Below, piece after piece: positions 8,184 to 17,717 of a DNA stretch of 38,839 nucleotides; positions within the stretch are counted from its first letter, which is position 1; the number at the start of each line of letters is the position of its first letter. The translations under genes and the position numbers were made by a program. Source of the stretch: Streptomyces yangpuensis (GTDB taxonomy: Bacteria > Actinomycetota > Actinomycetes > Streptomycetales > Streptomycetaceae). The DNA is taken from the NCBI RefSeq assembly GCF_001005295.1, contig NZ_LBMK01000001.1, forward strand, positions 679,439 through 718,277. The letters run 5' to 3'. A model generated the notes under the pieces. It had not been told where the DNA came from. It made no database searches and saw nothing but the letters and a program-made list of their open reading frames with translations.

Positions 8184-10191
8184 AGGTGTGGAGTTCGGCG
8201 TCCAGGCCGAGGACCGTCGTGGTCGTCGTGCCGCCGGGCTCCAGGACGGCCGCGGGGGCGCCCGCGAAGAGCATGCGGGACTCCGCCCAGGCCGGCGGGC
8301 CGCCGAGGCCCGAGGTGCTGACCGTACCGCTGTCCGCGCGGCCCGCCACGTGGCGGCCCGCGGCGCCGACCGCGCCGTAGCCGGCCCGGCCGCCCGCCTC
8401 CGTGACGCTGGAGACCTGGGGCCTGGTCGCGGGCCCCGCCGTGACCACGGCCGTGCGCACCACGCCCGAGTCGGGCCGCCGGAAGTACAGGCGCACGCCC
8501 GCGCCGTCCGGGGAGGCCGTCAGCGGGACCGTCGTGGCCGGCAGGCCCGTCGGGGAGGGGCCGCGCAGCGGGCCGTCCGTGCCCGCCTGGGTCCAGGCCA
8601 GTACCGAGGTCGTGGTCGTCGCGTACACGTGCCGCCGCCCGGCGGCGTCGACCGCCGTGACGGGGTCGCTCTGCAGGTCCTCGCCGCCCAGGCGCTGCCA
8701 GGGGGAGAAGCCGCCGTCCGGCTGCTGCGCGACGGCGCGCAGGGTACGGCGGGAGTCGCGGAGGTAGACCGTGAGGAGGCCCCGCGCGTCCACCGCGGCC
8801 GCGGGTGCGCTGATCGCCGAGGTGCCGTCGTCGTCGCCCTTCTCGGGTGTGCCGAGCGACTGCCACGCGCCGAACGCCGCGTCCGGCGCGCTCTGGACGG
8901 CGTACACGACCTCGCGCCGGTAGTCCGAGGGGCCGGGACCGAGGACGGTGCGGGTGGCGAGGACGGCGACGCGGCCGTCGGGCAGCCGGGCGGCGGTCGC
9001 CCCCGGGTCGATGCCCGTGCCCGCGAGGAGGACCGGCTTCTCCCAGACGCCGCCGGAGTCGCGCCGCCAGTACGCCATGCGGCCGTCGAGCACGGTGAAG
9101 GCCCAGAGGCGGCCCGGCGTCCCCTCCGTCAGCCAGGACGCGTTGTCGGCGCGGGTGTAGCGCAGCGACTGGGCCCAGTTGCGCCCGGTCGGGTTGCCCG
9201 CGACCTTGCGGTCGCCGCAGCCCGAGGGGCTTCCGCAGTGGTCCTGGCGGTCCTGCCAGGCGTAGGTCCGCAGGTAGTCGGTCTTCGTCTCGGCCGTCTG
9301 CGGGTCCAGGGAGTGCGGGAGCGTGCTGTTGTGGTAGCCGAGGTAGCTCTGGACCGAGAAGTGCGGGCGCCGCTGGATCTGTTCGGCGTAGGCGGCGGTG
9401 GCGGCCTGCACGAAGCGGGCGCCGTACATGTGGTCCTGGTGGTCGGTGTAGCGGCCGTTCTCCCCGTACCGGCCGGGGGTCGGGTCCTGCATCCGTATCG
9501 TCGTGGGCCGGTACTGCTCCAGGACCCCGGCTATCGTCCGTATCAGCTGGTCCTTCGTGTACGTGAAGCCCTGCTTGACCGGGGTCCCGGAGGTCAGGTG
9601 GGACTCCAGCGCGGGTATGCGGCCGTTCCACAGGCCGCGCAGGCTCTCGGGGGTGTCCCCGCCGGTGCTGCGGGCCTCGCGCAGCATCAGCCAGACCAGG
9701 TTGATCTGGGGTTTTGCCATGAGTATGTCGACCTCGGCGCGGCCGCCGCCGGCGGTGGGCACGACGGTGCGCTTCCATGCGCTGGTGCGGTCGCCGGTGG
9801 CCATCTGGGCGTAGGCGGAGCGGATGCCGTTCTGCCGTGCCTCGGCGTAGTGGGCGCGGTCGGCGGGCTGTTCGGGGTCCTGGGCGGCGTCGCCGTGCGC
9901 CTGGTTGCGGCCGTCGGACTCGCCCGAGGTGAGGTAGGCGGTGGTGACCTGGGTGCCGGAGCGGAGGGAGCGGCTGAGGTCGGGGTTCATGAAGAACAGG
10001 TCGTCGTCGGGGTGCGCGACCACCTGCACGACGGAACCGGCGGTGACGCTCGCCGCGGCGACGACCGTCGGGGACTTCGCCTGGGCGGCCCCGGCGGAGG
10101 TCTGCTGGCCGGAGGCCACGGAGAGCACGCCGGTGGTGCCGGCTGTCAGCACGGTGAGCAGGGCCGCGAAGCGGCGACGGGTCACGGGCAT
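8131..10191 (-). CDS. exported PIG-L family deacetylase with C-terminal propeller-like domain
   Basis: 686 residues from the ATG at 10191 (AAGGCG about eight bases upstream). The start gives TRRRFAALLTVL, a Tat- or Sec-type signal. The PIG-L (GlcNAc-PI de-N-acetylase-like) domain follows, with the zinc motif AHPDDDLFFMNPDL (His60) and a second metal motif DHQDHM. The last about 350 residues carry short repeats with W and DGR patterns, as in sialidase-like or FG-GAP propellers, probably for carbohydrate binding. Activity would be zinc-dependent removal of an N-acetyl group from an extracellular sugar. It is a clear paralogue of the next gene upstream on the same strand (matching AHPDDD, AYAEARQNGIR-type and DHQDH blocks). 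Confidence 0.85.
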   Translation of the reverse strand: MPVTRRRFAALLTVLTAGTTGVLSVASGQQTSAGAAQAKSPTVVAAASVTAGSVVQVVAHPDDDLFFMNPDLSRSLRSGTQVTTAYLTSGESDGRNQAHGDAAQDPEQPADRAHYAEARQNGIRSAYAQMATGDRTSAWKRTVVPTAGGGRAEVDILMAKPQINLVWLMLREARSTGGDTPESLRGLWNGRIPALESHLTSGTPVKQGFTYTKDQLIRTIAGVLEQYRPTTIRMQDPTPGRYGENGRYTDHQDHMYGARFVQAATAAYAEQIQRRPHFSVQSYLGYHNSTLPHSLDPQTAETKTDYLRTYAWQDRQDHCGSPSGCGDRKVAGNPTGRNWAQSLRYTRADNASWLTEGTPGRLWAFTVLDGRMAYWRRDSGGVWEKPVLLAGTGIDPGATAARLPDGRVAVLATRTVLGPGPSDYRREVVYAVQSAPDAAFGAWQSLGTPEKGDDDGTSAISAPAAAVDARGLLTVYLRDSRRTLRAVAQQPDGGFSPWQRLGGEDLQSDPVTAVDAAGRRHVYATTTTSVLAWTQAGTDGPLRGPSPTGLPATTVPLTASPDGAGVRLYFRRPDSGVVRTAVVTAGPATRPQVSSVTEAGGRAGYGAVGAAGRHVAGRADSGTVSTSGLGGPPAWAESRMLFAGAPAAVLEPGGTTTTTVLGLDAELHTFTTPATPTRPTWHRAVR

Positions 10192-10668
10192 CGGGCACGC
10201 CTTGGGTTCGTTCCGGGCAGAACAGGACAGGGCAGAACAGGACAGGACGCGGGAAGCGCATCGCTGAGCAGTCAGAGAGAGGCGGAATCGGCGAACTTGG
10301 TTCACCGGGGCGGTCGATGAGTGTTTCCTTTTGGCGCTGCCTGCCAAGTGCGGCTGAAGCGGAGCCGGTTGCTCCGCTGCGAGGGCGGGCCTCCGCCCAT
10401 GGCCCGGCCCCGCGGCGCGGTCCCGCGCGGCCGTGCGGCCCGGCGGCCGCGGCGGGTCTGCTGCGCGGCGGTTGCGGGTTCGCGCGTGCGGGCGTCGGGT
10501 GCCGTGGCTCCGGTGGTGCGGCTCTGTGCGAGGGTGCGCGTGCGCGCTGCCGGGTGCCGGGTGTCGTTGGCACTCCGGGTGGTGCGGCGCAGCTCGGGGG
10601 TGCGAACGTGTGGGGGCGCCAGTTACTGCCGGCGCTCCGGGTGGCGTCCGGTTACGCCGGCCTGCGCG
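10192..10668. other. intergenic region between the two PIG-L genes
   Basis: 477 bp, G/C-rich, with long but unsupported open frames. It holds the 15 bp tandem repeat near the downstream gene, a hairpin AGCGGAGC-N5-GCTCCGCT near 10360, and at 10435-10484 a segment about 86% identical (43 of 50 by eye) to coding DNA at 12911-12960 in the neighbouring paralogue; read on the minus strand both encode a TRRGRR motif. I see no functional gene here. Confidence 0.6.
10216..10245. repeat. two tandem copies of a 15 bp unit
   Basis: GGCAGAACAGGACAG occurs twice in direct succession just upstream of the 10191 start. A partial third copy follows. Possible slippage repeat in the leader. Confidence 0.85.
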
Positions 10669-13617
10669 TCAGGGGCGGGTGTTGCGGGGGCCTACTGGTT
10701 GCCAGGGGGCCAGGTAGGCGTTCGGGGCGTCCGCCGACGAGGTGACGTACAGCCGTGCGTCGAGCCCCACCACCGCCAGGCTGACCATGTTCCTGCCGGT
10801 CATCGTCGAGGAGGGCGCCCCGACGAACATCAGCGGCGACCGCCCCCACGGCCGTCCCGGACCGACCTCCGCGCCCAGCTGCCCGCCCGCCGCGCGGCCC
10901 GCGAGCACGTGCCCGCTCGCCGTCACCGAGCCGAAGCCGTTCAGCCCGCCGAGGTCGGTCATGTTGTTGACCTTCAGCCCGTCGTCGGCCGTCATCAGGG
11001 CCGTACGGACGTTGCCCGAGCCGGGCTTGCGGAACCACAGCCGTACCCCGCCCTCGCGCCCCTCCACGGTCAGCGGCAGCGTGGTGTCCGGCAGCCCGGT
11101 CGCCGTGACCCGGCCCAGCGGCGCGCCCGCCTTCGGCTGCGCCCAGCCGACGACCGTCCTGGACGTGGCGGCGAGGACCATGCGCCGCCCCGCCCCGTCG
11201 GTCGCGGTGACCGGTGAGCCGTGCAGGTCCTCACCGCCGTGCTTCTCCCAGGGCCCCCAGCCGCCGTCCGGCCCCTGCAGCCGGCCGCGCAGGCTGTACG
11301 AGCCGTCGCGGACGTACGCCGCCAACTGCCCCGTCCCGTCGACCGAGACGGCCGGTGCGCTGATGTCGGAGGTCGACGTCTCGTCGGCGGTCTCGGGGGT
11401 GCCGAGCGACTGCCACTCCCCGAACCGGTCCGCGCCGGGCGCCTGCTGGACCGTGTGGACGACCTCGCGCTTGTAGTCGGTGGGCCGCGCCCCGAAGGAG
11501 GTCCGGGTGCCGAAGACCGCGATCCGCCCGTCCTTCAGCGTCACGGCGGTGACGCCCGGGTCCATGCCGGTGCCGGGCAGCAGGTCGGGGCCCCGCCAGG
11601 GGCCGACGGGGCCGGGCCGGTGCCAGACGGCGACCTGTCCGTCGAGCACTTCGAAGGCCCACAGGCCGTGGTCCTTGTCGGAGGTCAGCCAGTTGGTGCC
11701 GGTGCCGCGGGCGTGGTTGACGGTGTCCGTCCAGCGGTTGCCGGCCGGCCGGTCGGAGACCTTGAGGTCGCCGCAGCCGGCGTCGCTGCCGCAGTGGTTC
11801 TGCCGGTCGAGCCAGGCGTACGTGTCGAGGCTGTCCAGCTTTTCCTTCGCCTCCTGCGGGTCCAGCGCGCTGGGGAGGGAGCCGTTGACGTAGCCGACGT
11901 AGTTCTGCACCGCGAAGTGCGGCCGGTCCTTGACGTCCTTCGCGTAGGCGGCCGTGGCCATCTGCACGAAGCGGGCGCCGTAGAAGTGGTCCTGGTGGTC
12001 GGTGTACTGCTTGTTGTCCGGGTACCGGCCGGGGGTCGGGTCCTGGAAGCGGACGGTGGTCGGCCGGTACTGCTCCAGGACCCCGACGAGGGTCTGGACG
12101 ACCTGGTCCTTCGAGTACGCGAACCTCTGCTTGACCGGGGTGCCGGAGGAGAGCATCGAATCCAGGCGGGCGACCTTGCCGTTCCAGAGGCCGTGCAGGC
12201 TGTCGGGCACGTCGGCGTAGCCGTGGCCGGCCTCGCGCAGCTGCAGCCAGACCAGGTTGACCTGGGGTTTGGCGACGAGGACGTCGACCTCGGCGTGGCC
12301 GCCGCCCTTGGTCGGGACGACGGTGCGCTGCCAGGCGCCGGCGCGGTCGCCGGTGGCCATCTTGGCGTAGGCGGCGCGGATGCCGTTCTGGCGGGCCTCG
12401 GCGTAGGCGGGCTTGTTCGGGGCGGTGGTCGCCCCCTTGGCGGGGGCGGCGTTGACGCCGTCGGCCTCGCCGGCGGTGAGGTAGACGGAGGTGACCGGGT
12501 GGCCGGCGGATATGGAGTACCGCAGGTCCGGGTTCATGAAGTACAGGTCGTCGTCGGGGTGCGCGACGATCTGGACGACGCGGCCGGGGTCGGGTACGGA
12601 GCCGGCGGCCAGGGGCGCAGCTGCGGTCGTGGCTGGGGTGGCCGCCGCGGGGGCGCGGTCCCGGTCCAGGCCGTCGAGGGCGGCGCTGCCCCGGAGTACG
12701 AGCATGCCGGCGGCGGCGGTGGCCGCGCAGAGGGCGACGGCCTTGACGAGCCCGGCCCAGCGGTGGCGTCCCCGGCGGGTGTGCGGTGCGGATTCCGCCG
12801 GTTGGGGCTCGGCCGTGCGTGCCGACCGTGCCGCCGCTTTGCGGCCGCGGCGAGTCTGCGGTGCGGGCTCGGCTGCCGCCGGTCCGGGCGTGGCTTCGGC
12901 ATTCGGCCCTGCGGTCCGGCGGCCGCGGCGGGTCTGCGGTGCGGTGGGTGCGGCTTCGCCGGGCCGCAGCGCTGCCTGCGCCGGTCCGGGCGTGGCTTCG
13001 GCGGCTCGTGCCACGGCCTGGCTGCCGTCTGCGGTGGTGTGGTGGGCGTCGGCCGGGATCCGTGGTTCCGGGATCTGGGCCTGGTGCTGCTGGAACTCGG
13101 AGGACTGCTGGGCCCCATGGGCGTACGCGGGCTGCTGCGGTACGTGGAGCTGTTGGTCCTGCGGATACGGAAGGGGCTGGAACTGCTGCGGCTGCTGGGG
13201 CCCATGGAAGTGCGCGGCCTGCTGCGGTACGTGGGGCTCGTAGGCCTGCGGGTCCTGCTGGGGTTGTTGTGGCACGGTGGGCCCGGCTCCGGGGGACCAG
13301 TCGTTCCAGCCGGGGTGCGGGGCATGGGGAAACTCACCTGCGGTATCGGGGTGTTGGTGCTGGTGAGGCAGGTGGGTCGGGTGGTACTGCTGGGGATCGG
13401 GATCCTGACGCCACCCGCCCGGAGAGTCCAGCCCGCCCAGTTCGCCCTGCCCGTAGGCCACGCCGTACTGCTGCCCGTCCCACCCGTCCTGCCCGTAGAC
13501 CGCCCCGTACGGCACGGCGCCCAGCCCGTACGGGACGCCGCCCCACCCCTGTGCCGGGTCCGGAGCCCCGCCCGGCCCACCCGCGGTGGGGCCGGGGTAG
13601 GGGTGTCCGTCGGACAT
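10669..13617 (-). CDS. membrane-anchored PIG-L deacetylase with long cytoplasmic tail
   Basis: 982 residues from the ATG at 13617, which has GAGGAG five bases upstream. Residues 1 to about 285 are low complexity: first Gly/Pro/Tyr-rich, then Gln/Pro/His-rich (QQPQQ, PHVPQQ), then Ala/Pro-rich with three TRRGR repeats. A basic patch leads into one membrane segment (about 293-310). Outside lie the PIG-L domain (HPDDDLYFMNPDL, His353; DHQDHF metal motif) and a C-terminal propeller-like region of about 380 residues. This arrangement suggests a sugar deacetylase held at the cell surface with a disordered tail facing the cytoplasm. It is paralogous to the exported enzyme encoded just downstream. 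It diverges from glnE. Confidence 0.85.
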   Translation of the reverse strand: MSDGHPYPGPTAGGPGGAPDPAQGWGGVPYGLGAVPYGAVYGQDGWDGQQYGVAYGQGELGGLDSPGGWRQDPDPQQYHPTHLPHQHQHPDTAGEFPHAPHPGWNDWSPGAGPTVPQQPQQDPQAYEPHVPQQAAHFHGPQQPQQFQPLPYPQDQQLHVPQQPAYAHGAQQSSEFQQHQAQIPEPRIPADAHHTTADGSQAVARAAEATPGPAQAALRPGEAAPTAPQTRRGRRTAGPNAEATPGPAAAEPAPQTRRGRKAAARSARTAEPQPAESAPHTRRGRHRWAGLVKAVALCAATAAAGMLVLRGSAALDGLDRDRAPAAATPATTAAAPLAAGSVPDPGRVVQIVAHPDDDLYFMNPDLRYSISAGHPVTSVYLTAGEADGVNAAPAKGATTAPNKPAYAEARQNGIRAAYAKMATGDRAGAWQRTVVPTKGGGHAEVDVLVAKPQVNLVWLQLREAGHGYADVPDSLHGLWNGKVARLDSMLSSGTPVKQRFAYSKDQVVQTLVGVLEQYRPTTVRFQDPTPGRYPDNKQYTDHQDHFYGARFVQMATAAYAKDVKDRPHFAVQNYVGYVNGSLPSALDPQEAKEKLDSLDTYAWLDRQNHCGSDAGCGDLKVSDRPAGNRWTDTVNHARGTGTNWLTSDKDHGLWAFEVLDGQVAVWHRPGPVGPWRGPDLLPGTGMDPGVTAVTLKDGRIAVFGTRTSFGARPTDYKREVVHTVQQAPGADRFGEWQSLGTPETADETSTSDISAPAVSVDGTGQLAAYVRDGSYSLRGRLQGPDGGWGPWEKHGGEDLHGSPVTATDGAGRRMVLAATSRTVVGWAQPKAGAPLGRVTATGLPDTTLPLTVEGREGGVRLWFRKPGSGNVRTALMTADDGLKVNNMTDLGGLNGFGSVTASGHVLAGRAAGGQLGAEVGPGRPWGRSPLMFVGAPSSTMTGRNMVSLAVVGLDARLYVTSSADAPNAYLAPWQPVGPRNTRP

Positions 13618-13660
13618 GGGGCTCCTCGTGACCGGTCGGCGGGGAGCGGGCCCCATCACG

Positions 13661-13690
13661 CTATAAGTATTCAGATAATCCGATAATCCA
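13661..13690. promoter_or_regulatory. A/T-rich island with GATAATCC direct repeat
   Basis: In the 194 bp divergent region between the PIG-L gene and glnE, about 30 bases are A/T-rich in very G/C-rich surroundings and contain GATAATCC twice in tandem (13674-13681 and 13682-13689), plus CTATAAG. Promoter or operator elements are likely but cannot be assigned to one gene. Confidence 0.4.
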
Positions 13691-13811
13691 CGCCATGGTA
13701 CGTCCCGGTGAGTCGAACGCCTGCTCCGGCTAGGCTCGACCCGGATACGCCAGGGCAGTAACAGCGGCAGCAACAGCGGCAGTGGCAGCGACAACCGCGG
13801 GAGGCGGCGGG

Positions 13812-16802
13812 ATGACGGTCCCGGGACGCAGGAGCAGCACCTTCATCCGGCTGCTCCGCAGCGGGTTCACCGACCCCTCCGCAGCCGCCCGGCTGCTCGA
13901 CACCGACGCGCTCGCCGCCGTACGCGACGATCCGGTCCTCCTCGACGCCCTCGGCGCGACCGCCGACCCCGACCTGGCCCTGCGCGGGCTGGTCCGGCTC
14001 GCCGAGGCGCAGCCGGACGGCGAGCTGCCCCGGCTGCTCGACACCCTCGTCAGCGCCAAACCCCTGCGCGACCGCCTCCTCGGCGTACTCGGCGCCTCCG
14101 AGGCCCTCGGCGACCACCTCGCCCGCCACCCCCGCGACTGGCTCGGCCTGGTCACGTACGAGGCCGCCGACCTGCACCCCGGACTCCCCGAGTTCGAACG
14201 CGGACTCGCGGACGCCCACGACCCCGTCGCCCTGCGTGTCGCCTACCGCCGCTGCCTGCTCTCCATCGCGGCCCGCGACGTCTGCGGCACCATCGACGTC
14301 GCCCAGACGGCCGCCGAGCTCGCCGACCTCGCCACCGCCACCCTCCGCGCGGCCCTGCGGATCGCCTCCGCCGCCGCCCCCGAGGACGCGGCCCAGTGCC
14401 GCCTCGCCGTCATCGCGATGGGCAAGTGCGGCGGCAACGAACTCAACTACGTCTCCGACGTCGACGTGATCTTCGTCGGCGAGGCGGCCGACGGCAGTAC
14501 CGACGAGGGCAAGGGCATCCAGGCCGCCACCCGCCTCGCCTCCCACCTCATGCGGATCTGCTCGGAGACCACCGTCGAGGGCACCATCTGGCCCGTCGAC
14601 GCCAACCTCCGCCCCGAGGGCCGCAACGGACCCCTCGTCCGCACCCTCGCCTCCCACCTGGCCTACTACCAGCGGTGGGCCAAGACCTGGGAGTTCCAGG
14701 CCCTCCTCAAGGCCCGCGCCGTGGCCGGCGACGCGGCCCTGGGCGCCGAGTACGTCGACGCCATAACGCCGCTGGTCTGGCAGGCGGCCGAACGGGAGAA
14801 CTTCGTCCCCGACGTGCAGAAGATGCGCCGCCGCGTCGTCGACAACATCCCCGCCGCCCACGTCGACCGCGAACTCAAGCTCGGCCCCGGCGGTCTGCGT
14901 GACGTCGAGTTCGCCGTCCAGCTGCTCCAGCTCGTCCACGGCCGCAGCGACGCCACCCTGCACTCCGGCACCACCCTCGACGCCCTCCACGCCCTCGCCG
15001 CCGGCGGCTACGTCGGCCGCGCCGACGCCGCCCAGCTGCACGACGCGTACCGCTTCCTGCGCGCCATGGAGCACCGCATCCAGCTCTACCGGCTGCGCCG
15101 CACCCACCTCGTCCCCGAGGACGAGCACGACCTGCGGCGCCTGGGCCGCTCCATGGGCCTGCGCACCGAACCCGTCGCCGAGCTCAACAAGGCCTGGCGC
15201 CGGCACGCCTCCGTCGTGCGGCGCCTGCACGAGAAGCTCTTCTACCGGCCGCTGCTCGACGCCGTCGCCCAGCTCACCCCGGGCGAGACCCGGCTCTCCC
15301 CGCGCGCCGCCGGCCAGCGCCTCGAAGCCCTCGGCTACGCCGACCCCGCCTCGGCCCTGCGCCACCTCGAAGCCCTCGCCTCCGGCGTCACCCGCAAGGC
15401 CGCCATCCAGCGCACCCTGCTGCCGGTCATGCTCGGCTGGTTCGCCGACTCCGCCGACCCGGACGCCGGCCTGCTGAACTTCCGCAAGGTCTCCGACGCC
15501 CTCGGCAAGACCCCCTGGTACCTGCGCCTGCTGCGTGACGAGGGCGCCGCCGCCGAGAACCTCGCCCGCGTGCTGTCCGCCGGACGCCTCGCCCCCGACC
15601 TGCTGATGCGGGCCCCCGAGGCGGTGGCCCTGCTCGGTGATCCCGAGGGCCTGCAGCCCCGTACGCACGAGGCCCTCCAGCAGGAGGTACTCGCCGCCGT
15701 GGGCCGCGCCGAGAACCCGGAGACGGCCGTCGCCGCAGCCCGCGGGGTCCGCCGCCGCGAGCTCTTCCGCACCGCCGCCGCCGACATCATCGGCTCCTAC
15801 GGTACGGAGGACAGCCCGGCCGAGGAGGACCACGGAGCCCTGGTCGACCGGGTCGGCGGGGCCGTCTCCGACCTCACCGCCGCGACCATCGCGGGCGCCC
15901 TGCGCGCCGCCGTGCAGTCGCACTACGGCGACACCCTGCCCACCCGCTTCGCCGTCATCGGCGTCGGCCGCTTCGGCGGCCACGAACTCGGCTACGGATC
16001 CGACGCCGACGTCCTCTTCGTCCACGAACCCCGCGAGGGCGTCGACGAGCAGGAGGCCGCCAAGGCCGCCCAGACCGTCATCGCCGAGATGCGCCGGCTG
16101 CTCCAGCTGCCCACCGCGGACCCGCCGCTGCTCATCGATGCCGACCTGCGGCCCGAAGGCCGCTCAGGCCCGCTGGTACGCACCCTGGCCTCCTACGCCG
16201 CCTACTACCGGCGCTGGTCGCTGACCTGGGAAAGCCAGGCGCTGCTGCGGGCCGAGCCGGTGGCGGGCGAGGAGGAGCTGGGCCGCCGCTTCATCGAGCT
16301 GATCGACCCGCTGCGCTACCCGGCCGAGGGCCTCGGCGAGGACGCGGTGCGCGAGATCCGTCGCCTCAAGGCGCGGATGGAGTCGGAGCGGCTGCCGCGC
16401 GGCGCCGACCCGACCCTGCACACCAAGCTGGGCCGCGGCGGTCTCAGCGACGTCGAGTGGACCGTCCAGCTGATCCAGATGCGGCATGCCTGGGCGGAGC
16501 CGGGCCTGCGCACCACCCGTACCCGCGAGGCCCTCGCGGCCGCCCACGCGGCCGGGCTGATCCCGACCGACGAGGCGCAGATCCTGGACGAGGCCTGGGT
16601 CCTGGCGACCCGGGTCCGCAACGCGGTGATGCTGGTGCGCGGCCGAGCCGGGGACACCTTCCCGTCCGAGGCCCGCGAACTGGCCGCGGTCGGCCGCTAC
16701 CTCGGCTACGCGGAGGGCACGGTCGGCGAACTGCTGGACGACTACCGCCGCATCACTCGCCGCGCCCGCGCGGTGGTGGAGGAACTCTTCTACGGGGGCT
16801 GA
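13812..16802 (+). CDS. glnE: bifunctional glutamine synthetase adenylyltransferase/deadenylylase
   Basis: 996 residues, the normal GlnE size. Two nucleotidyltransferase domains are visible, each with the G-G-x(9)-D-x-D motif: MGKCGGNELNYVSDVDV at 203-219 (Asp216, Asp218) in the N-terminal deadenylylase half, and GVGRFGGHELGYGSDADV at 717-734 (Asp731, Asp733) in the C-terminal adenylyltransferase half. Each is followed by a helical GlnD-UR/PII-uridylyltransferase-associated domain. GlnE attaches or removes AMP on class I glutamine synthetase in response to nitrogen state, via PII. The target glnA/glnI is not in the window. Start ATG at 13812 has GGGAGG nine bases before it, preferred over a GTG ten codons upstream. 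Confidence 0.97.
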   Translation: MTVPGRRSSTFIRLLRSGFTDPSAAARLLDTDALAAVRDDPVLLDALGATADPDLALRGLVRLAEAQPDGELPRLLDTLVSAKPLRDRLLGVLGASEALGDHLARHPRDWLGLVTYEAADLHPGLPEFERGLADAHDPVALRVAYRRCLLSIAARDVCGTIDVAQTAAELADLATATLRAALRIASAAAPEDAAQCRLAVIAMGKCGGNELNYVSDVDVIFVGEAADGSTDEGKGIQAATRLASHLMRICSETTVEGTIWPVDANLRPEGRNGPLVRTLASHLAYYQRWAKTWEFQALLKARAVAGDAALGAEYVDAITPLVWQAAERENFVPDVQKMRRRVVDNIPAAHVDRELKLGPGGLRDVEFAVQLLQLVHGRSDATLHSGTTLDALHALAAGGYVGRADAAQLHDAYRFLRAMEHRIQLYRLRRTHLVPEDEHDLRRLGRSMGLRTEPVAELNKAWRRHASVVRRLHEKLFYRPLLDAVAQLTPGETRLSPRAAGQRLEALGYADPASALRHLEALASGVTRKAAIQRTLLPVMLGWFADSADPDAGLLNFRKVSDALGKTPWYLRLLRDEGAAAENLARVLSAGRLAPDLLMRAPEAVALLGDPEGLQPRTHEALQQEVLAAVGRAENPETAVAAARGVRRRELFRTAAADIIGSYGTEDSPAEEDHGALVDRVGGAVSDLTAATIAGALRAAVQSHYGDTLPTRFAVIGVGRFGGHELGYGSDADVLFVHEPREGVDEQEAAKAAQTVIAEMRRLLQLPTADPPLLIDADLRPEGRSGPLVRTLASYAAYYRRWSLTWESQALLRAEPVAGEEELGRRFIELIDPLRYPAEGLGEDAVREIRRLKARMESERLPRGADPTLHTKLGRGGLSDVEWTVQLIQMRHAWAEPGLRTTRTREALAAAHAAGLIPTDEAQILDEAWVLATRVRNAVMLVRGRAGDTFPSEARELAAVGRYLGYAEGTVGELLDDYRRITRRARAVVEELFYGG

Positions 16803-16810
16803 ACCCGAAG

Positions 16811-16849
16811 CGGCGGAGCGCGGACCCGCCAGGGGTCCGCGCTCCGCCG
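16811..16849. terminator. bidirectional hairpin terminator between glnE and the CAP gene
   Basis: Perfect 17 bp stem (16811-16827 and 16833-16849) with a five-base loop, nine bases after the glnE stop and 26 bases before the 3' end of the convergent CAP gene. Likely serves both. Confidence 0.9.
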
Positions 16850-16875
16850 TTCGCCGTTCCGGAGTGGCGCGGGTG

Positions 16876-17655
16876 TCAGCGGGCCGTGCCGAAGTTCTGG
16901 GTCCAGTAGTGGTTCGGCTGGGCCAGGCCGATGCCGATCTCCTTGAAGGAGCAGTTCAGGATGTTCTCGCGGTGGCCCGGGCTGTTCATCCAGCCCTCCA
17001 TGACCTTCTCGGGCGTGCTGTAGCCGTAGGCGACGTTCTCGCCGTACGTGCGCCACGCGTAGCCGGCGCGGGTGATGCGCGTGCCGGCGTCCGAGCCGTC
17101 GGAGCCCGTGTGGGACATGTTGCTGTGGGCGGCCATGTCCGCGCTGTGGTCCTGCGCGGCCTTCGTGAGCTTCGCGTTCAGGGTGACGGCCGGGCATCCG
17201 GCGGCGGCGCGCTCCTGATTGACCAGGGCGAGGACGGCGGCGACGGAGCCGGAGGCGGCCGGCGCGGGCGAGGTCTGCGGCGGCTGGGGCGCCTGCGGCT
17301 TCTTGGTGACCGGCGGCTTCGCGGGCTGCGGCTGGGTCCGCGGCGGCTGCGCCTGCGAGGGCTGCGCCTGCGTGGGCTGGGCGGCGGGCTGCGAGGCTTC
17401 CGCGGCCGGCTGCTCGGGGGCCGGGGTGCTGCTCGGCGTCGTCGGGACGTCCACCGGGACCGCGGTGTTCGGGTCGGCCGTGGGGACGTAACTCCACGGG
17501 CGCTGCGCCTGGTGGCTCGCGGTACGGGTCCGGCCGGTGTCGTCGCCGCCCGAGTCGAAGCAGGCCATGGCGGCCGTGGGAACACCCACGATTCCCAGAG
17601 CGCTGAACCCGATGATTATTTTCCGGTACTGCTTCTTCTTCCGATGCTTCTGCAT
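16876..17655 (-). CDS. CAP (SCP/PR-1) domain secreted protein
   Basis: 259 residues from the ATG at 17655, chosen because GAGG lies six bases upstream; an in-frame ATG four codons earlier would include a TTA codon and has no well-placed site. A very basic N-terminus (QKHRKKKQYRK) and hydrophobic stretch form a signal peptide or anchor. A Pro/Ala/Gln-rich linker (about residues 50-140) follows, then a CAP domain with NQERAAAGCPAV, the SHTGSDG block, GENVAYGY and PGHRENIL. CAP proteins are stable secreted domains; in bacteria some are linked to the cell wall or spore coat. Function here is unknown. A candidate promoter lies at 17724-17752. Confidence 0.9.
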   Translation of the reverse strand: MQKHRKKKQYRKIIIGFSALGIVGVPTAAMACFDSGGDDTGRTRTASHQAQRPWSYVPTADPNTAVPVDVPTTPSSTPAPEQPAAEASQPAAQPTQAQPSQAQPPRTQPQPAKPPVTKKPQAPQPPQTSPAPAASGSVAAVLALVNQERAAAGCPAVTLNAKLTKAAQDHSADMAAHSNMSHTGSDGSDAGTRITRAGYAWRTYGENVAYGYSTPEKVMEGWMNSPGHRENILNCSFKEIGIGLAQPNHYWTQNFGTAR

Positions 17656-17717
17656 GCGTAACCTCATTCGGTGATCGCGAAGCCCTCCGGCGCCGGAACT
17701 GCGGGACGCCGGAATGG

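Noticed and set aside
11221..13686. An 821-codon open frame on the plus strand opposite the second PIG-L gene.
   Set aside because: No domain pattern, and composition matches an antisense shadow; the minus strand carries HPDDD and DHQDH motifs.
13671..16025. A 784-codon open frame antisense to glnE.
   Set aside because: Gly/Val-rich shadow without motifs; glnE is unambiguous.
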